DNA from: Candidatus Mancarchaeum sp.
Lineage (GTDB): Archaea > Micrarchaeota > Micrarchaeia > Micrarchaeales > Micrarchaeaceae
Assembly (NCBI GenBank): GCA_027364995.1
Contig: DAHXOG010000049.1
Location: 1-5,940 of the forward strand
Direction: 5' to 3'
Length of the DNA: 5,940 nucleotides
In this document: one piece after another, positions 1-4,872 of the stretch
Position numbering within the stretch: position 1 is the stretch's first letter
Layout: each line of letters starts with the position of its first letter
Made by a program: the position numbers and the translations under genes
Notes under the pieces: generated by a model
Told to the model about the DNA's origin: nothing
Databases searched by the model: none
What the model saw: only the letters and a program-made list of their open reading frames with translations

Positions 1-77
1 TCTTTGACGCGCTTGTATGTATTCGAAACCGCATCTTTAGCATAACTATTGTCTTCCACGCTTTTCATAACTGCCAT
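1..77 (-). CDS. N-terminal fragment of an unidentified protein, cut by the window edge
   Basis: Reading leftward from an ATG at 77-75, the minus strand stays open for 25 codons to the window edge. The peptide begins MAVMKSVEDNSYAKDAVSN and continues TYKRVK. It is hydrophilic and looks like ordinary soluble protein. A TATA-like box lies about 25 nt upstream on the same strand (97-105), which would put the transcript start almost at the ATG, a leaderless arrangement common in archaea. The gene is divergent from the one at 237 and shares a 159-bp promoter region with it. Too little is visible to name a family. The main doubt is length: 25 codons could be open by chance, but the promoter position and amino-acid composition argue for a real gene. 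Confidence 0.6.
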   Translation of the reverse strand, partial: MAVMKSVEDNSYAKDAVSNTYKRVK

Positions 78-96
78 GTTAATAGTTTCGCAATTA

Positions 97-105
97 TTAT
101 ATTTA
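97..105 (-). promoter_or_regulatory. TATA box for the leftward gene
   Basis: The minus strand reads TAAATATAA here, centred about 24-25 nt before the ATG at 77. This is the standard archaeal TATA-to-start distance and predicts a leaderless mRNA. It is inferred from motif and spacing only. Confidence 0.5.
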
Positions 106-207
106 GCTTTTTTGAGCCGCTGCCATGATTTGCCAATGCACCAGCATAAAAAATGCAAAATGGCGATTTTCCCCATGTTCAAGGAAAATGCGCCCGTTCA
201 GAAACAA

Positions 208-216
208 TTAAATATT
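208..216 (+). promoter_or_regulatory. TATA-like box for the gene at 237
   Basis: TTAAATATT is centred about 25 nt before the ATG at 237, with no Shine-Dalgarno-like sequence just ahead of that ATG. Both points suggest leaderless initiation. The region is AT-rich, so a chance match is possible. Confidence 0.45.
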
Positions 217-236
217 AAAAAAAGCGCTTTGTAATC

Positions 237-890
237 ATGGATGTTAGCGTATATATGAAGTATTCGGATCAGTATAACGTGCATTGGAATAAGAATGCAA
301 CACCGATATCCAGCTTTTTGAGGAGGAAAGCCAAATCCGATTTTGTAACGATTAGGGCAAGCAATGTTAGCGTTATAGAAAAAGGTGATGGAAATTATCA
401 TTTGGAATTATTTGAAAATACAGATGGCAGCAGCATTAAACTAGATATTAGAACTGACGGATCTACGCTTGCCGTAATGGATTTATTGCAAAGGGCAATC
501 ACAACGAACAATTACATGAAATCCAACAGTTCTCATAATACCTATGTCAGCATATATGCCAGAAAGGATAATGATGATCTTGTATACTCGGATGTAAGCT
601 CAAGCGAAAAAGGTCTGCACTTTCATATAAAAAGCAACGGATTTAACGATTATTATATGAGTAAGTACAACAACAATACAAGCCTGAACATTTTTTATCA
701 GAGCCCAATACGCTATTACGATAAGGATTCAGGGAAAGAGCGATACATAACAACAAATATAGTGTTGAGCAAGCTTTTCATTGAAGCCAATGAATTGGAG
801 GGCTTGGTTAAAAGCAGCGTGAACAATAAAACTGGCATTGCCAGTTATAAGAGCTCGCGTGACAAGGAAGCGCAGGCAGTATTGGTATAG
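237..890 (+). CDS. Hypothetical Asn/Ser-rich soluble protein, 217 aa
   Basis: I do not recognise this protein. It begins MDVSVYMKYSDQ and has no signal peptide, membrane segment or cysteine. It is rich in Asn, Ser, Tyr and Asp, with alternating polar/hydrophobic stretches typical of beta structure (about 36-80 and 103-160) and a more helical part near 175-193 (VLSKLFIEANELEGLV). The last 25 residues are polar and probably disordered. The ATG at 237 is preferred because a TATA-like box lies 25 nt upstream; an in-frame ATG at 255 is the alternative. Its codons are more A/T-rich than those of the genes to the right, so it may be less highly expressed or of different origin. It stands alone, with divergent and downstream promoters on either side. 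It is real coding sequence with fair confidence, from its length and start context; its function is unknown. Confidence 0.75.
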   Translation: MDVSVYMKYSDQYNVHWNKNATPISSFLRRKAKSDFVTIRASNVSVIEKGDGNYHLELFENTDGSSIKLDIRTDGSTLAVMDLLQRAITTNNYMKSNSSHNTYVSIYARKDNDDLVYSDVSSSEKGLHFHIKSNGFNDYYMSKYNNNTSLNIFYQSPIRYYDKDSGKERYITTNIVLSKLFIEANELEGLVKSSVNNKTGIASYKSSRDKEAQAVLV

Positions 891-977
891 CGCAATATAC
901 ATCTTCAAAGGAAGCCGGTACTGTTACAGGTAAGAAGATATCGCATGGATTAACGCGAAATGCAAAGCATAATAAAC

Positions 978-986
978 TTTCTTTTT
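978..986 (+). terminator. T-rich tract, possible terminator of the gene ending at 890
   Basis: TTTCTTTTT lies about 90 nt after the stop codon at 890. Archaeal RNA polymerase commonly terminates on T-rich tracts without a strong hairpin. The same bases run into a TATA-like stretch (981-990), so the role is ambiguous. Confidence 0.3.
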
Positions 987-995
987 ATATTATTA

Positions 996-1040
996 TAAGT
1001 ATGAAATGCATTGAGTGCAATATCTCATTCCGAATACTTA
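996..1040. repeat. Imperfect 45-nt inverted repeat upstream of rps8e
   Basis: Outer arms TAAGTAT (996-1002) and ATACTTA (1034-1040) are perfectly complementary. Inside them GAAATG (1003-1008) can pair with CATTC (1026-1030) with one bulge, and ATTG (1010-1013) with CAAT (1018-1021). The element sits just ahead of the rps8e TATA box. It could be an operator, the end of the upstream transcript or a small structured RNA; the sequence does not decide. Confidence 0.4.
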
Positions 1041-1047
1041 GAATGCG

Positions 1048-1057
1048 TTTTATATAA
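1048..1057 (+). promoter_or_regulatory. TATA box of the rps8e operon
   Basis: TTTTATATAA is a strong archaeal TATA match. With a start site about 25 nt downstream, the mRNA would begin near 1078 and carry a short leader of about 15 nt that includes the ribosome-binding site at 1086-1090. A weaker TATA-like stretch at 1064-1071 would give a leaderless transcript instead. Confidence 0.55.
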
Positions 1058-1085
1058 GATTTTCTATAAATTAATGATACTATAA

Positions 1086-1090
1086 GTGAT
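1086..1090 (+). promoter_or_regulatory. Ribosome-binding site of rps8e
   Basis: GTGAT matches the core of the archaeal anti-Shine-Dalgarno complement (GGAGGTGAT) and lies 3 nt before the ATG at 1094. It supports that start. Confidence 0.45.
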
Positions 1091-1093
1091 GTT

Positions 1094-1489
1094 ATGAGCC
1101 AATTTAGCAGACAGGTTCACGGGCCTTCGGAAACAAAGGCCGCAGGGAACGGCAAGAGGAAGGTAAAATTTAAGGACAAGAGAAGGAGCAATACTGGAAA
1201 TTATTTCAGTGCCACTAAACTCGCCGAGAATGACGTAAGGGAAAGCGTAAGGAGGAGGGGAGGCAACAATACAGTAAAGCTTAAGGCCTCGAAGACCGTA
1301 AGCGTGCTCACAAAGGAGGGCTACAAAAAGCTAGAGATCAAGGGAGTCTTGGAATCCAAGGATAACAGGAACTTCGCCAGGCAGAACATAATAACAAAGG
1401 GCACTATACTCAACACGGATGCAGGAAAGGTTGTAGTAGTTAACAGGCCGGGCAGGGAAGGCACAGTGATAGCAAAGCTGTTATCGTGA
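1094..1489 (+). CDS. rps8e: Small-subunit ribosomal protein S8e
   Basis: S8e is a structural protein of the archaeal/eukaryotic small ribosomal subunit and has no bacterial homologue. At 131 aa this protein is close to the usual archaeal length of about 125-130. Family landmarks are a basic N-terminal half (KRKVKFKDKRR at 21-31), VRRRGGNNTVKLKA (52-65; archaeal members typically have a RGGN-type block), NRNFARQNIITKG (91-103, the best-conserved segment) and a C-terminal RPGREGTVIAKLL (118-130). The extreme N-terminus is divergent: the usual archaeal WQGRS/KPTGG pattern is reduced to FSRQVHGPSETKAAG. The start ATG follows a GTGAT site by 3 nt. The gene leads an operon; its TGA stop forms part of the next gene's ribosome-binding site. 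Identification is firm. Confidence 0.93.
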   Translation: MSQFSRQVHGPSETKAAGNGKRKVKFKDKRRSNTGNYFSATKLAENDVRESVRRRGGNNTVKLKASKTVSVLTKEGYKKLEIKGVLESKDNRNFARQNIITKGTILNTDAGKVVVVNRPGREGTVIAKLLS

Positions 1490-1490
1490 T
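1486..1490 (+). promoter_or_regulatory. Ribosome-binding site overlapping the rps8e stop codon
   Basis: GTGAT contains the TGA stop of rps8e (1487-1489) and lies 4 nt before ATG 1495. It has the same sequence and nearly the same spacing as the site ahead of rps8e. It therefore argues that the downstream gene starts at ATG 1495, and that the in-frame GTG at 1486 is part of the binding site rather than a start codon. Confidence 0.5.
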
Positions 1491-1494
1491 TAAG

Positions 1495-1959
1495 ATGCCA
1501 GAGCATGTATACTCCTTCGACAAGGAAGTAATGGAAAAGCTTTCAAAGGCGCTTTCCTATGACCCTTATTTGGATAAGAACCTGCTCCCTGACATGCCTA
1601 AAGAGTTCGAGGACAAAAAATATATGGAAGAGCATCCTGAAATGAAGGAGAAAAAGGATGAAATCGAAAAGCGCATACAGGAAGCAAAGCGCAGGCTTAA
1701 TGAGGACAAAAGCTTGAACGTGATATTTGCCAGGCAGGAGTACAGCCTGAGGGACGGCAGTTCCCTGGGATTGGACAAGGACAAATGCTACTTATACATA
1801 AAAGCAAATGACGAATTTATAGCAAGCGCTGAAGAACGCCTTAAAAACGAATATGATAGCTTTGTAAAAGCCGATAGTGCAACATCAGAAAAGGTCATAA
1901 GCACAATACATGATGAGGAGGATCGGGCCAATGCGGGATTCGGATCGATATTCGGGTAG
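1495..1959 (+). CDS. Conserved-looking hypothetical protein, 154 aa, charged and helical
   Basis: I cannot assign a named family. The protein is small, highly charged and cytoplasmic, with no signal or membrane segment. Residues about 36-72 (KEFEDKKYMEEHPEMKEKKD and on to RRLNE) form a Lys/Glu-rich amphipathic helix with coiled-coil character. A compact domain follows: VIFARQEYSLRDGSSLGLDK (76-95), CYLYIKANDEFIASAEERLK (98-117), then a helix SEKVISTIHDEEDRANA (131-147). It ends in a Gly/Phe motif, AGFGSIFG (147-154). The ordered C-terminal half and the distinctive tail suggest a conserved archaeal family. The start is ATG 1495, chosen from the GTGAT site 4 nt upstream; GTG 1486 would add only three residues. 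It lies 5 bp after rps8e and 5 bp before argF, so it is probably co-transcribed with both and perhaps translation-linked. Confidence 0.8.
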   Translation: MPEHVYSFDKEVMEKLSKALSYDPYLDKNLLPDMPKEFEDKKYMEEHPEMKEKKDEIEKRIQEAKRRLNEDKSLNVIFARQEYSLRDGSSLGLDKDKCYLYIKANDEFIASAEERLKNEYDSFVKADSATSEKVISTIHDEEDRANAGFGSIFG

Positions 1960-1964
1960 TTTGA

Positions 1965-2867
1965 ATGAATATTCTTAGCATAAATGACCTTTCAAAGGAC
2001 GATATGCTTAATATATTCGAGATAGCCGACAGCATTAGGGATAATAAGGAGCAGACGTCGTTGAAGACAAATTCAATATTGGCGCTTTTTTTCGAGAAGC
2101 CGTCAACTCGCACGAGGACATCGTTTGAAGCGGGAATATCGCAGTTGAACGGAAAGAGCATATACATAGATGCGAATACCTCACAGAAGAGCAGGGGCGA
2201 AAGCTTCGCAGATATAAGCAAGATGCTCAGCAGCTACTGCGATTTTATAGCTGCAAGGCTTTACAGGCATGACGACATTATTGAAATGGCAGAGAATTCG
2301 TCGGTCCCTGTAATAAACGCTTTGACTGATTTGGAGCACCCAACGCAAGCGTTAGTAGACATGTATACGATAAATTCGCACATAAAGAATTTTAAGGACG
2401 TTAAGATAGCGTTCTTGGGAGATATAGCCACCAATACGGCAAACTCGTTGATGCTTGCGGCGACAAAGCTCGGAGCCAAGATTTCTTTAGTCGGGCCGAA
2501 GGATTACATGCCCAACAGCACATATTTCAACAAGGCCAGGGAGCATGGGTTTATTTACGTTTATGACGATGCCAAGGAAGGTCTTGCAGATGCAAATATA
2601 ATATACACGGATACGTTCGTAAGCATGGGGCAGGAGGCTGAGGCTGACAAGAGGAGGGAGCTTTTCAAGGATTATCAGGTAAATTCTAAACTGCTCGAAT
2701 ATGCTAGCCCGAATGCGTTGGTGATGCACTGCCTTCCTGCACATAGGGGGGAGGAGATTACCGCAGAGGTAATAGATGGGCCCAGAAGCATAGTATGGGA
2801 ACAGGCAAAGAACAAGCTGCTGCTTGCGAAAGCGATATTGCTTTTCGTTTCGATGCAAAACGAGTAG
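1965..2867 (+). CDS. argF: Ornithine carbamoyltransferase
   Basis: This enzyme transfers the carbamoyl group from carbamoyl phosphate to ornithine to give citrulline in arginine synthesis; the reverse reaction serves the arginine deiminase pathway. At 300 aa it has the family's usual length. Visible motifs are the carbamoyl-phosphate loop FEKPSTRTRTSFE (43-55), EHPTQALVD (124-132), GDIATNTANSLM (152-163), the ornithine-loop block DTFVSMGQE (216-224) and HCLPAHRGEEIT (255-266) with the catalytic-region Cys256. SMG together with HCLPAHRGEE points to ornithine rather than aspartate as substrate. Near the end, QAKNKLLLAKA (280-290) has Lys284 where ornithine carbamoyltransferases usually have Arg (the ENR motif), a site that contacts carbamoyl phosphate. 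It begins 5 bp after the preceding stop with only a weak GGTAG-type ribosome site. No other arginine gene is in the window, so anabolic versus catabolic use is open. Confidence 0.92.
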   Translation: MNILSINDLSKDDMLNIFEIADSIRDNKEQTSLKTNSILALFFEKPSTRTRTSFEAGISQLNGKSIYIDANTSQKSRGESFADISKMLSSYCDFIAARLYRHDDIIEMAENSSVPVINALTDLEHPTQALVDMYTINSHIKNFKDVKIAFLGDIATNTANSLMLAATKLGAKISLVGPKDYMPNSTYFNKAREHGFIYVYDDAKEGLADANIIYTDTFVSMGQEAEADKRRELFKDYQVNSKLLEYASPNALVMHCLPAHRGEEITAEVIDGPRSIVWEQAKNKLLLAKAILLFVSMQNE

Positions 2868-2878
2868 GCTTGCTCCCA

Positions 2879-2887
2879 TTTATAAAA
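2879..2887 (+). promoter_or_regulatory. TATA box of the membrane-protein gene
   Basis: TTTATAAAA lies between the argF stop (2867) and ATG 2909, centred about 26 nt before that ATG. This predicts a leaderless transcript and is the main reason for choosing 2909 over the longer reading frame that begins inside argF. Confidence 0.6.
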
Positions 2888-2908
2888 TTTCCCATAGAAA
2901 TAATAACC

Positions 2909-3580
2909 ATGGATTTATTCGCCAAGATAATAATAACAACCATTGCGGTTGTATTTGTACTTGGAATAGTGTTCGGAGTAGTACTGCTGCTTTACCATGC
3001 CACGCCCAAGCCGCTTACAAAGGCGCAGGCAGAAGGCCTAATCCTTAAGGATATGGAACAGGCTTATCCGAATGCAAATCTAAGCCTTATAAGCGCGTCA
3101 AGGTCAAACCTTACAAACGACAGCTGGAATGTGGTCATAAATGTTGCTTATAATTACTCAAGGGCATGCCCCGAGGTTGTGACAGAGGGATTTGATTATC
3201 CTGCGGTAAACCTTGTGCCAAGCGACGAGATACTTTATTCTTCTGGATGCAGGCTTTATGGATTCGGCGCTGCCCCTAATTACATAATAACAAATCCATA
3301 TATAGCGATGGTCAGGGCTTATGACAGCAATAATTCCGCCATAATGGATTATGTATCGAATTACACATACAACAACACTAACGTATATGCACGCTTTTAT
3401 AGCGCCGCAAATCCGGAATTGCTTGGCATAGGAATAAATTCTACCGATTCATGGGTAATAGAGTATACGTCCCCGAATTCAAAGAGCATATTGTATGCAT
3501 TAATGAAAACATCCGGGAATGTGGTAAGCACAACGCTTGTAAACGCAACGCAAAATTTCATATTTAATTCGACTGGCTGA
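2909..3580 (+). CDS. Membrane-anchored, probably glycosylated surface protein, 223 aa
   Basis: A strongly hydrophobic helix at residues about 7-29 (IIITTIAVVFVLGIVFGVVL and on) follows a short N-terminus containing one Lys. No signal-peptidase site is obvious, so it is probably a membrane anchor with the remaining ~190 residues outside the cell. That part has ten N-X-S/T sequons (N57, N67, N70, N82, N141, N151, N155, N177, N212, N220) and two cysteines (C87, C114) that could form a disulfide. The segments LTKAQAEGLILKDMEQAYPN (36-55) followed by WNVVINVAYN, and WVIEY (182-186) followed by SGNVVSTTLVNA, recall the helix-plus-strands layout of PepSY domains, but this is a weak resemblance. The frame is open back into argF at 2795; the TATA box at 2879-2887 supports starting at 2909. 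Function unknown. Confidence 0.8.
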   Translation: MDLFAKIIITTIAVVFVLGIVFGVVLLLYHATPKPLTKAQAEGLILKDMEQAYPNANLSLISASRSNLTNDSWNVVINVAYNYSRACPEVVTEGFDYPAVNLVPSDEILYSSGCRLYGFGAAPNYIITNPYIAMVRAYDSNNSAIMDYVSNYTYNNTNVYARFYSAANPELLGIGINSTDSWVIEYTSPNSKSILYALMKTSGNVVSTTLVNATQNFIFNSTG

Positions 3581-3599
3581 ATGCTTTAGGCGAAGCATT
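3580..3599 (+). terminator. Hairpin directly at the stop codon of the surface-protein gene
   Basis: AATGCTT (3580-3586) and AAGCATT (3593-3599) form a perfect 7-bp stem with a 6-nt loop, starting on the last base of the TGA stop. It is a possible transcription or processing end signal. It has no long T-tract immediately after it. Confidence 0.4.
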
Positions 3600-3617
3600 T
3601 GAAAATCGCCGTTTTCA
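3600..3617. repeat. Second intergenic hairpin
   Basis: TGAAAA (3600-3605) pairs with TTTTCA (3612-3617) around TCGCCG. It abuts the hairpin at 3580-3599. A near-identical GAAAATCGCC(A/G)TTTT core occurs on the opposite strand at 157-171. Confidence 0.35.
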
Positions 3618-3637
3618 TGTTGCATGAGCCTTATCGT

Positions 3638-3658
3638 TTAGTAACTTTTTGTTATTAA
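3638..3658. repeat. Third intergenic hairpin with T5 loop
   Basis: TTAGTAAC (3638-3645) pairs with GTTATTAA (3651-3658), seven Watson-Crick pairs and one G-U, around a TTTTT loop. With the two preceding hairpins it gives three predicted stem-loops within 80 nt between the surface-protein gene and ftsZ. Confidence 0.35.
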
Positions 3659-3695
3659 GGTAAAAGAAGTTGGCATTAATACCTGTTTTTATACC

Positions 3696-3705
3696 TTTAT
3701 ATTTA
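3696..3705 (+). promoter_or_regulatory. TATA-like box, candidate distal ftsZ promoter
   Basis: TTTATATTTA is a good TATA match but lies about 110 nt before ATG 3809, so its transcript would start near 3725 and carry a leader of about 84 nt. Two TACCT motifs lie at or just upstream of it (3680-3684 and 3692-3696), and an inverted copy (AAGGTAAAAG) is at 3657-3666. Confidence 0.4.
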
Positions 3706-3756
3706 GCTTGGATAAGAATAGGCTGCCAAACTACGATAAATAATACGCTTAACAAA

Positions 3757-3771
3757 AAGCTTTTAAAGCTT
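3757..3771 (+). promoter_or_regulatory. Palindrome AAGCTTTTAAAGCTT, candidate proximal ftsZ promoter/operator
   Basis: The 15-nt sequence is two perfectly complementary 7-nt arms around a central T. Its middle, TTTTAAA (3761-3767), could act as a TATA box with a start near 3790 and a leader of about 19 nt holding the AGGCGATC ribosome site. If so, a regulator bound to the palindrome would block promoter recognition. Assigned by position and symmetry only. Confidence 0.35.
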
Positions 3772-3797
3772 GTCAAACAAATTTTTCTGACCAAAAT

Positions 3798-3805
3798 AGG
3801 CGATC
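3798..3805 (+). promoter_or_regulatory. Ribosome-binding site of the first ftsZ
   Basis: AGGCGATC matches the archaeal Shine-Dalgarno AGGTGATC at seven of eight positions and ends 3 nt before ATG 3809. It supports that start and shows that the ftsZ mRNA has a leader. Confidence 0.45.
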
Positions 3806-3808
3806 TGA

Positions 3809-4867
3809 ATGAGCGACTTCGTTAACAACATACTAGGTGGAAACGCTTCGACGAGCGATGCACAAGATATAGGGTCTTCCCAGATAAAGATAATAACGGC
3901 AGGATTTGGTGGGGCAGGAAACAACATAGTGAACAGACTGGTGAAAGCAGGGGTAAAAGGAACAGAATTTATAGCGTTCAATACCGATTACCAGCATTTT
4001 AAGATAATAGACGACAAAATCGACAAGATATTGATAGGTAAAAACCTTACAAGGGGATTAGGAGCAGGAGGAGACCCATTATTGGGAGCAAAGGCCGCAG
4101 AGGTAGACAGGCCATTGATAGAAAAGGCGTTCGAGGGATCACAGCTTGCATTCCTGTGCGCAGGAATGGGTGGAGGCACTGGAACCGGCTCGATAAGAGT
4201 AGCGGCACAGATTGCAAAGGAGATGGGAGCGATAGTGGTTTCCATGGTAACATACCCATTCGACCTCGAAGGCATAAGGAAGGTAAAGGCGGAAGAGGGA
4301 ATACAGGAATTGAGGAAATACTGCGACAGCGTAATAATAATAGACAACAACAGGCTCGTAAAGCTGGTGCCGAACCTTCCGATGAACGAGGCGTTCGCAT
4401 TGGCAGACGAGGTGCTTGCAAAGGCAATAGGCGGGCTCGTATGGACGATAACACAGCCAAGCCTGATAAATATAGACTTCGCAGACGTAAGGTCCATAAT
4501 GGGCAACGGGCAGGTCGGATTCATTGCAGTAGGCAGCGGAAAGGGAACGGACAAGGTGAACATTGCAGCAGAGTCCGTGCTTAAGAACAAGCTTCTTGAT
4601 GTGGATTTCGAAAACGCAAAAGGCGCATTGATACACATATCAGGAGGAGCCTCATTGACAATAGGAGATGCGATAAAGGCAGGAGAGATCATAACCGACA
4701 GGATGGACCCAAAAGCGAACATCAAATGGGGCGCAAGGCTAATCCCGGGATACGATGACCAGATAGAGATAGTGGCCATAGTGACAGGGGTCGGAGGATC
4801 CAGCATAGTCGGCAAGCTTGAGGAGAGGAAACAGAGCTCCTACTCCGATTTGGAAATGATAGGGTGA
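3809..4867 (+). CDS. ftsZ: Cell-division GTPase FtsZ, first paralogue
   Basis: FtsZ is the tubulin-like GTPase that polymerises into the division ring. This 352-aa copy has a complete core: T1 loop AGFGGAGNN (31-39), NTD (58-60), T3 block RGLGAGGDP (82-90), the tubulin signature GGGTGTG (121-127), NNRL (180-183) and the catalytic T7 loop NIDFADVRSIM (221-231), with both acidic residues (D223, D226) that complete the neighbour's GTPase site. The C-terminal domain ends with IVAIVTGV (321-328), leaving a tail of only 24 residues ending YSDLEMIG. A 25-residue N-terminal extension precedes the core. It is the first of two ftsZ genes; its TGA stop lies inside the ribosome site of the second, implying coupled translation. 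Archaea often have FtsZ1 and FtsZ2; I cannot say with confidence which this is. Confidence 0.96.
   Translation: MSDFVNNILGGNASTSDAQDIGSSQIKIITAGFGGAGNNIVNRLVKAGVKGTEFIAFNTDYQHFKIIDDKIDKILIGKNLTRGLGAGGDPLLGAKAAEVDRPLIEKAFEGSQLAFLCAGMGGGTGTGSIRVAAQIAKEMGAIVVSMVTYPFDLEGIRKVKAEEGIQELRKYCDSVIIIDNNRLVKLVPNLPMNEAFALADEVLAKAIGGLVWTITQPSLINIDFADVRSIMGNGQVGFIAVGSGKGTDKVNIAAESVLKNKLLDVDFENAKGALIHISGGASLTIGDAIKAGEIITDRMDPKANIKWGARLIPGYDDQIEIVAIVTGVGGSSIVGKLEERKQSSYSDLEMIG
4863..4867 (+). promoter_or_regulatory. Ribosome-binding site of the second ftsZ, containing the first one's stop
   Basis: GGTGA is a canonical archaeal Shine-Dalgarno core that includes the TGA stop of the first ftsZ. It lies 5 nt before ATG 4873 and 8 nt before ATG 4876. 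It favours those starts over the in-frame GTG at 4864, which is part of the motif itself. Confidence 0.5.
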
Positions 4868-4872
4868 AAAAC

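Noticed and set aside
125..211. 28-codon frame starting at ATG 125 in the divergent promoter region
   Set aside because: It has no Shine-Dalgarno or suitably placed TATA box and runs into the promoter of the gene at 237.
49..234. Plus-strand 61-codon frame beginning with TTG and ending just before the gene at 237
   Set aside because: It has a rare start with no promoter or ribosome site, an atypical composition, and overlaps the divergent promoters and the minus-strand gene start.
1001..1057. 18-codon micro-ORF beginning MKCIECN with a CxxC pair
   Set aside because: It is too short, ends within the rps8e TATA box, and coincides with the inverted repeat at 996-1040. There is no independent support for translation.
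2487..2879. 130-codon minus-strand frame opposite the end of argF
   Set aside because: It is a shadow of argF: the plus strand holds the catalytic motifs, and no promoter or protein family is visible on the minus strand.
2795..2908. N-terminal extension of the surface-protein gene into argF
   Set aside because: The extension overlaps the conserved end of argF. The TATA box at 2879-2887 and the membrane helix right after ATG 2909 fit the shorter form.
3581..3808. Possible tRNA, CRISPR repeat or insertion-sequence remnant
   Set aside because: There is no cloverleaf or TTCGA-type arm, no regularly spaced direct repeats, and no terminal inverted repeats with a transposase.
3988..4815. 275-codon minus-strand open frame opposite the first ftsZ, with other long antisense frames
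   Set aside because: The coding strand here is unmistakably ftsZ. Its biased codon use leaves antisense frames open, and the antisense products are Ser/Pro/Ile-rich without recognisable domains.
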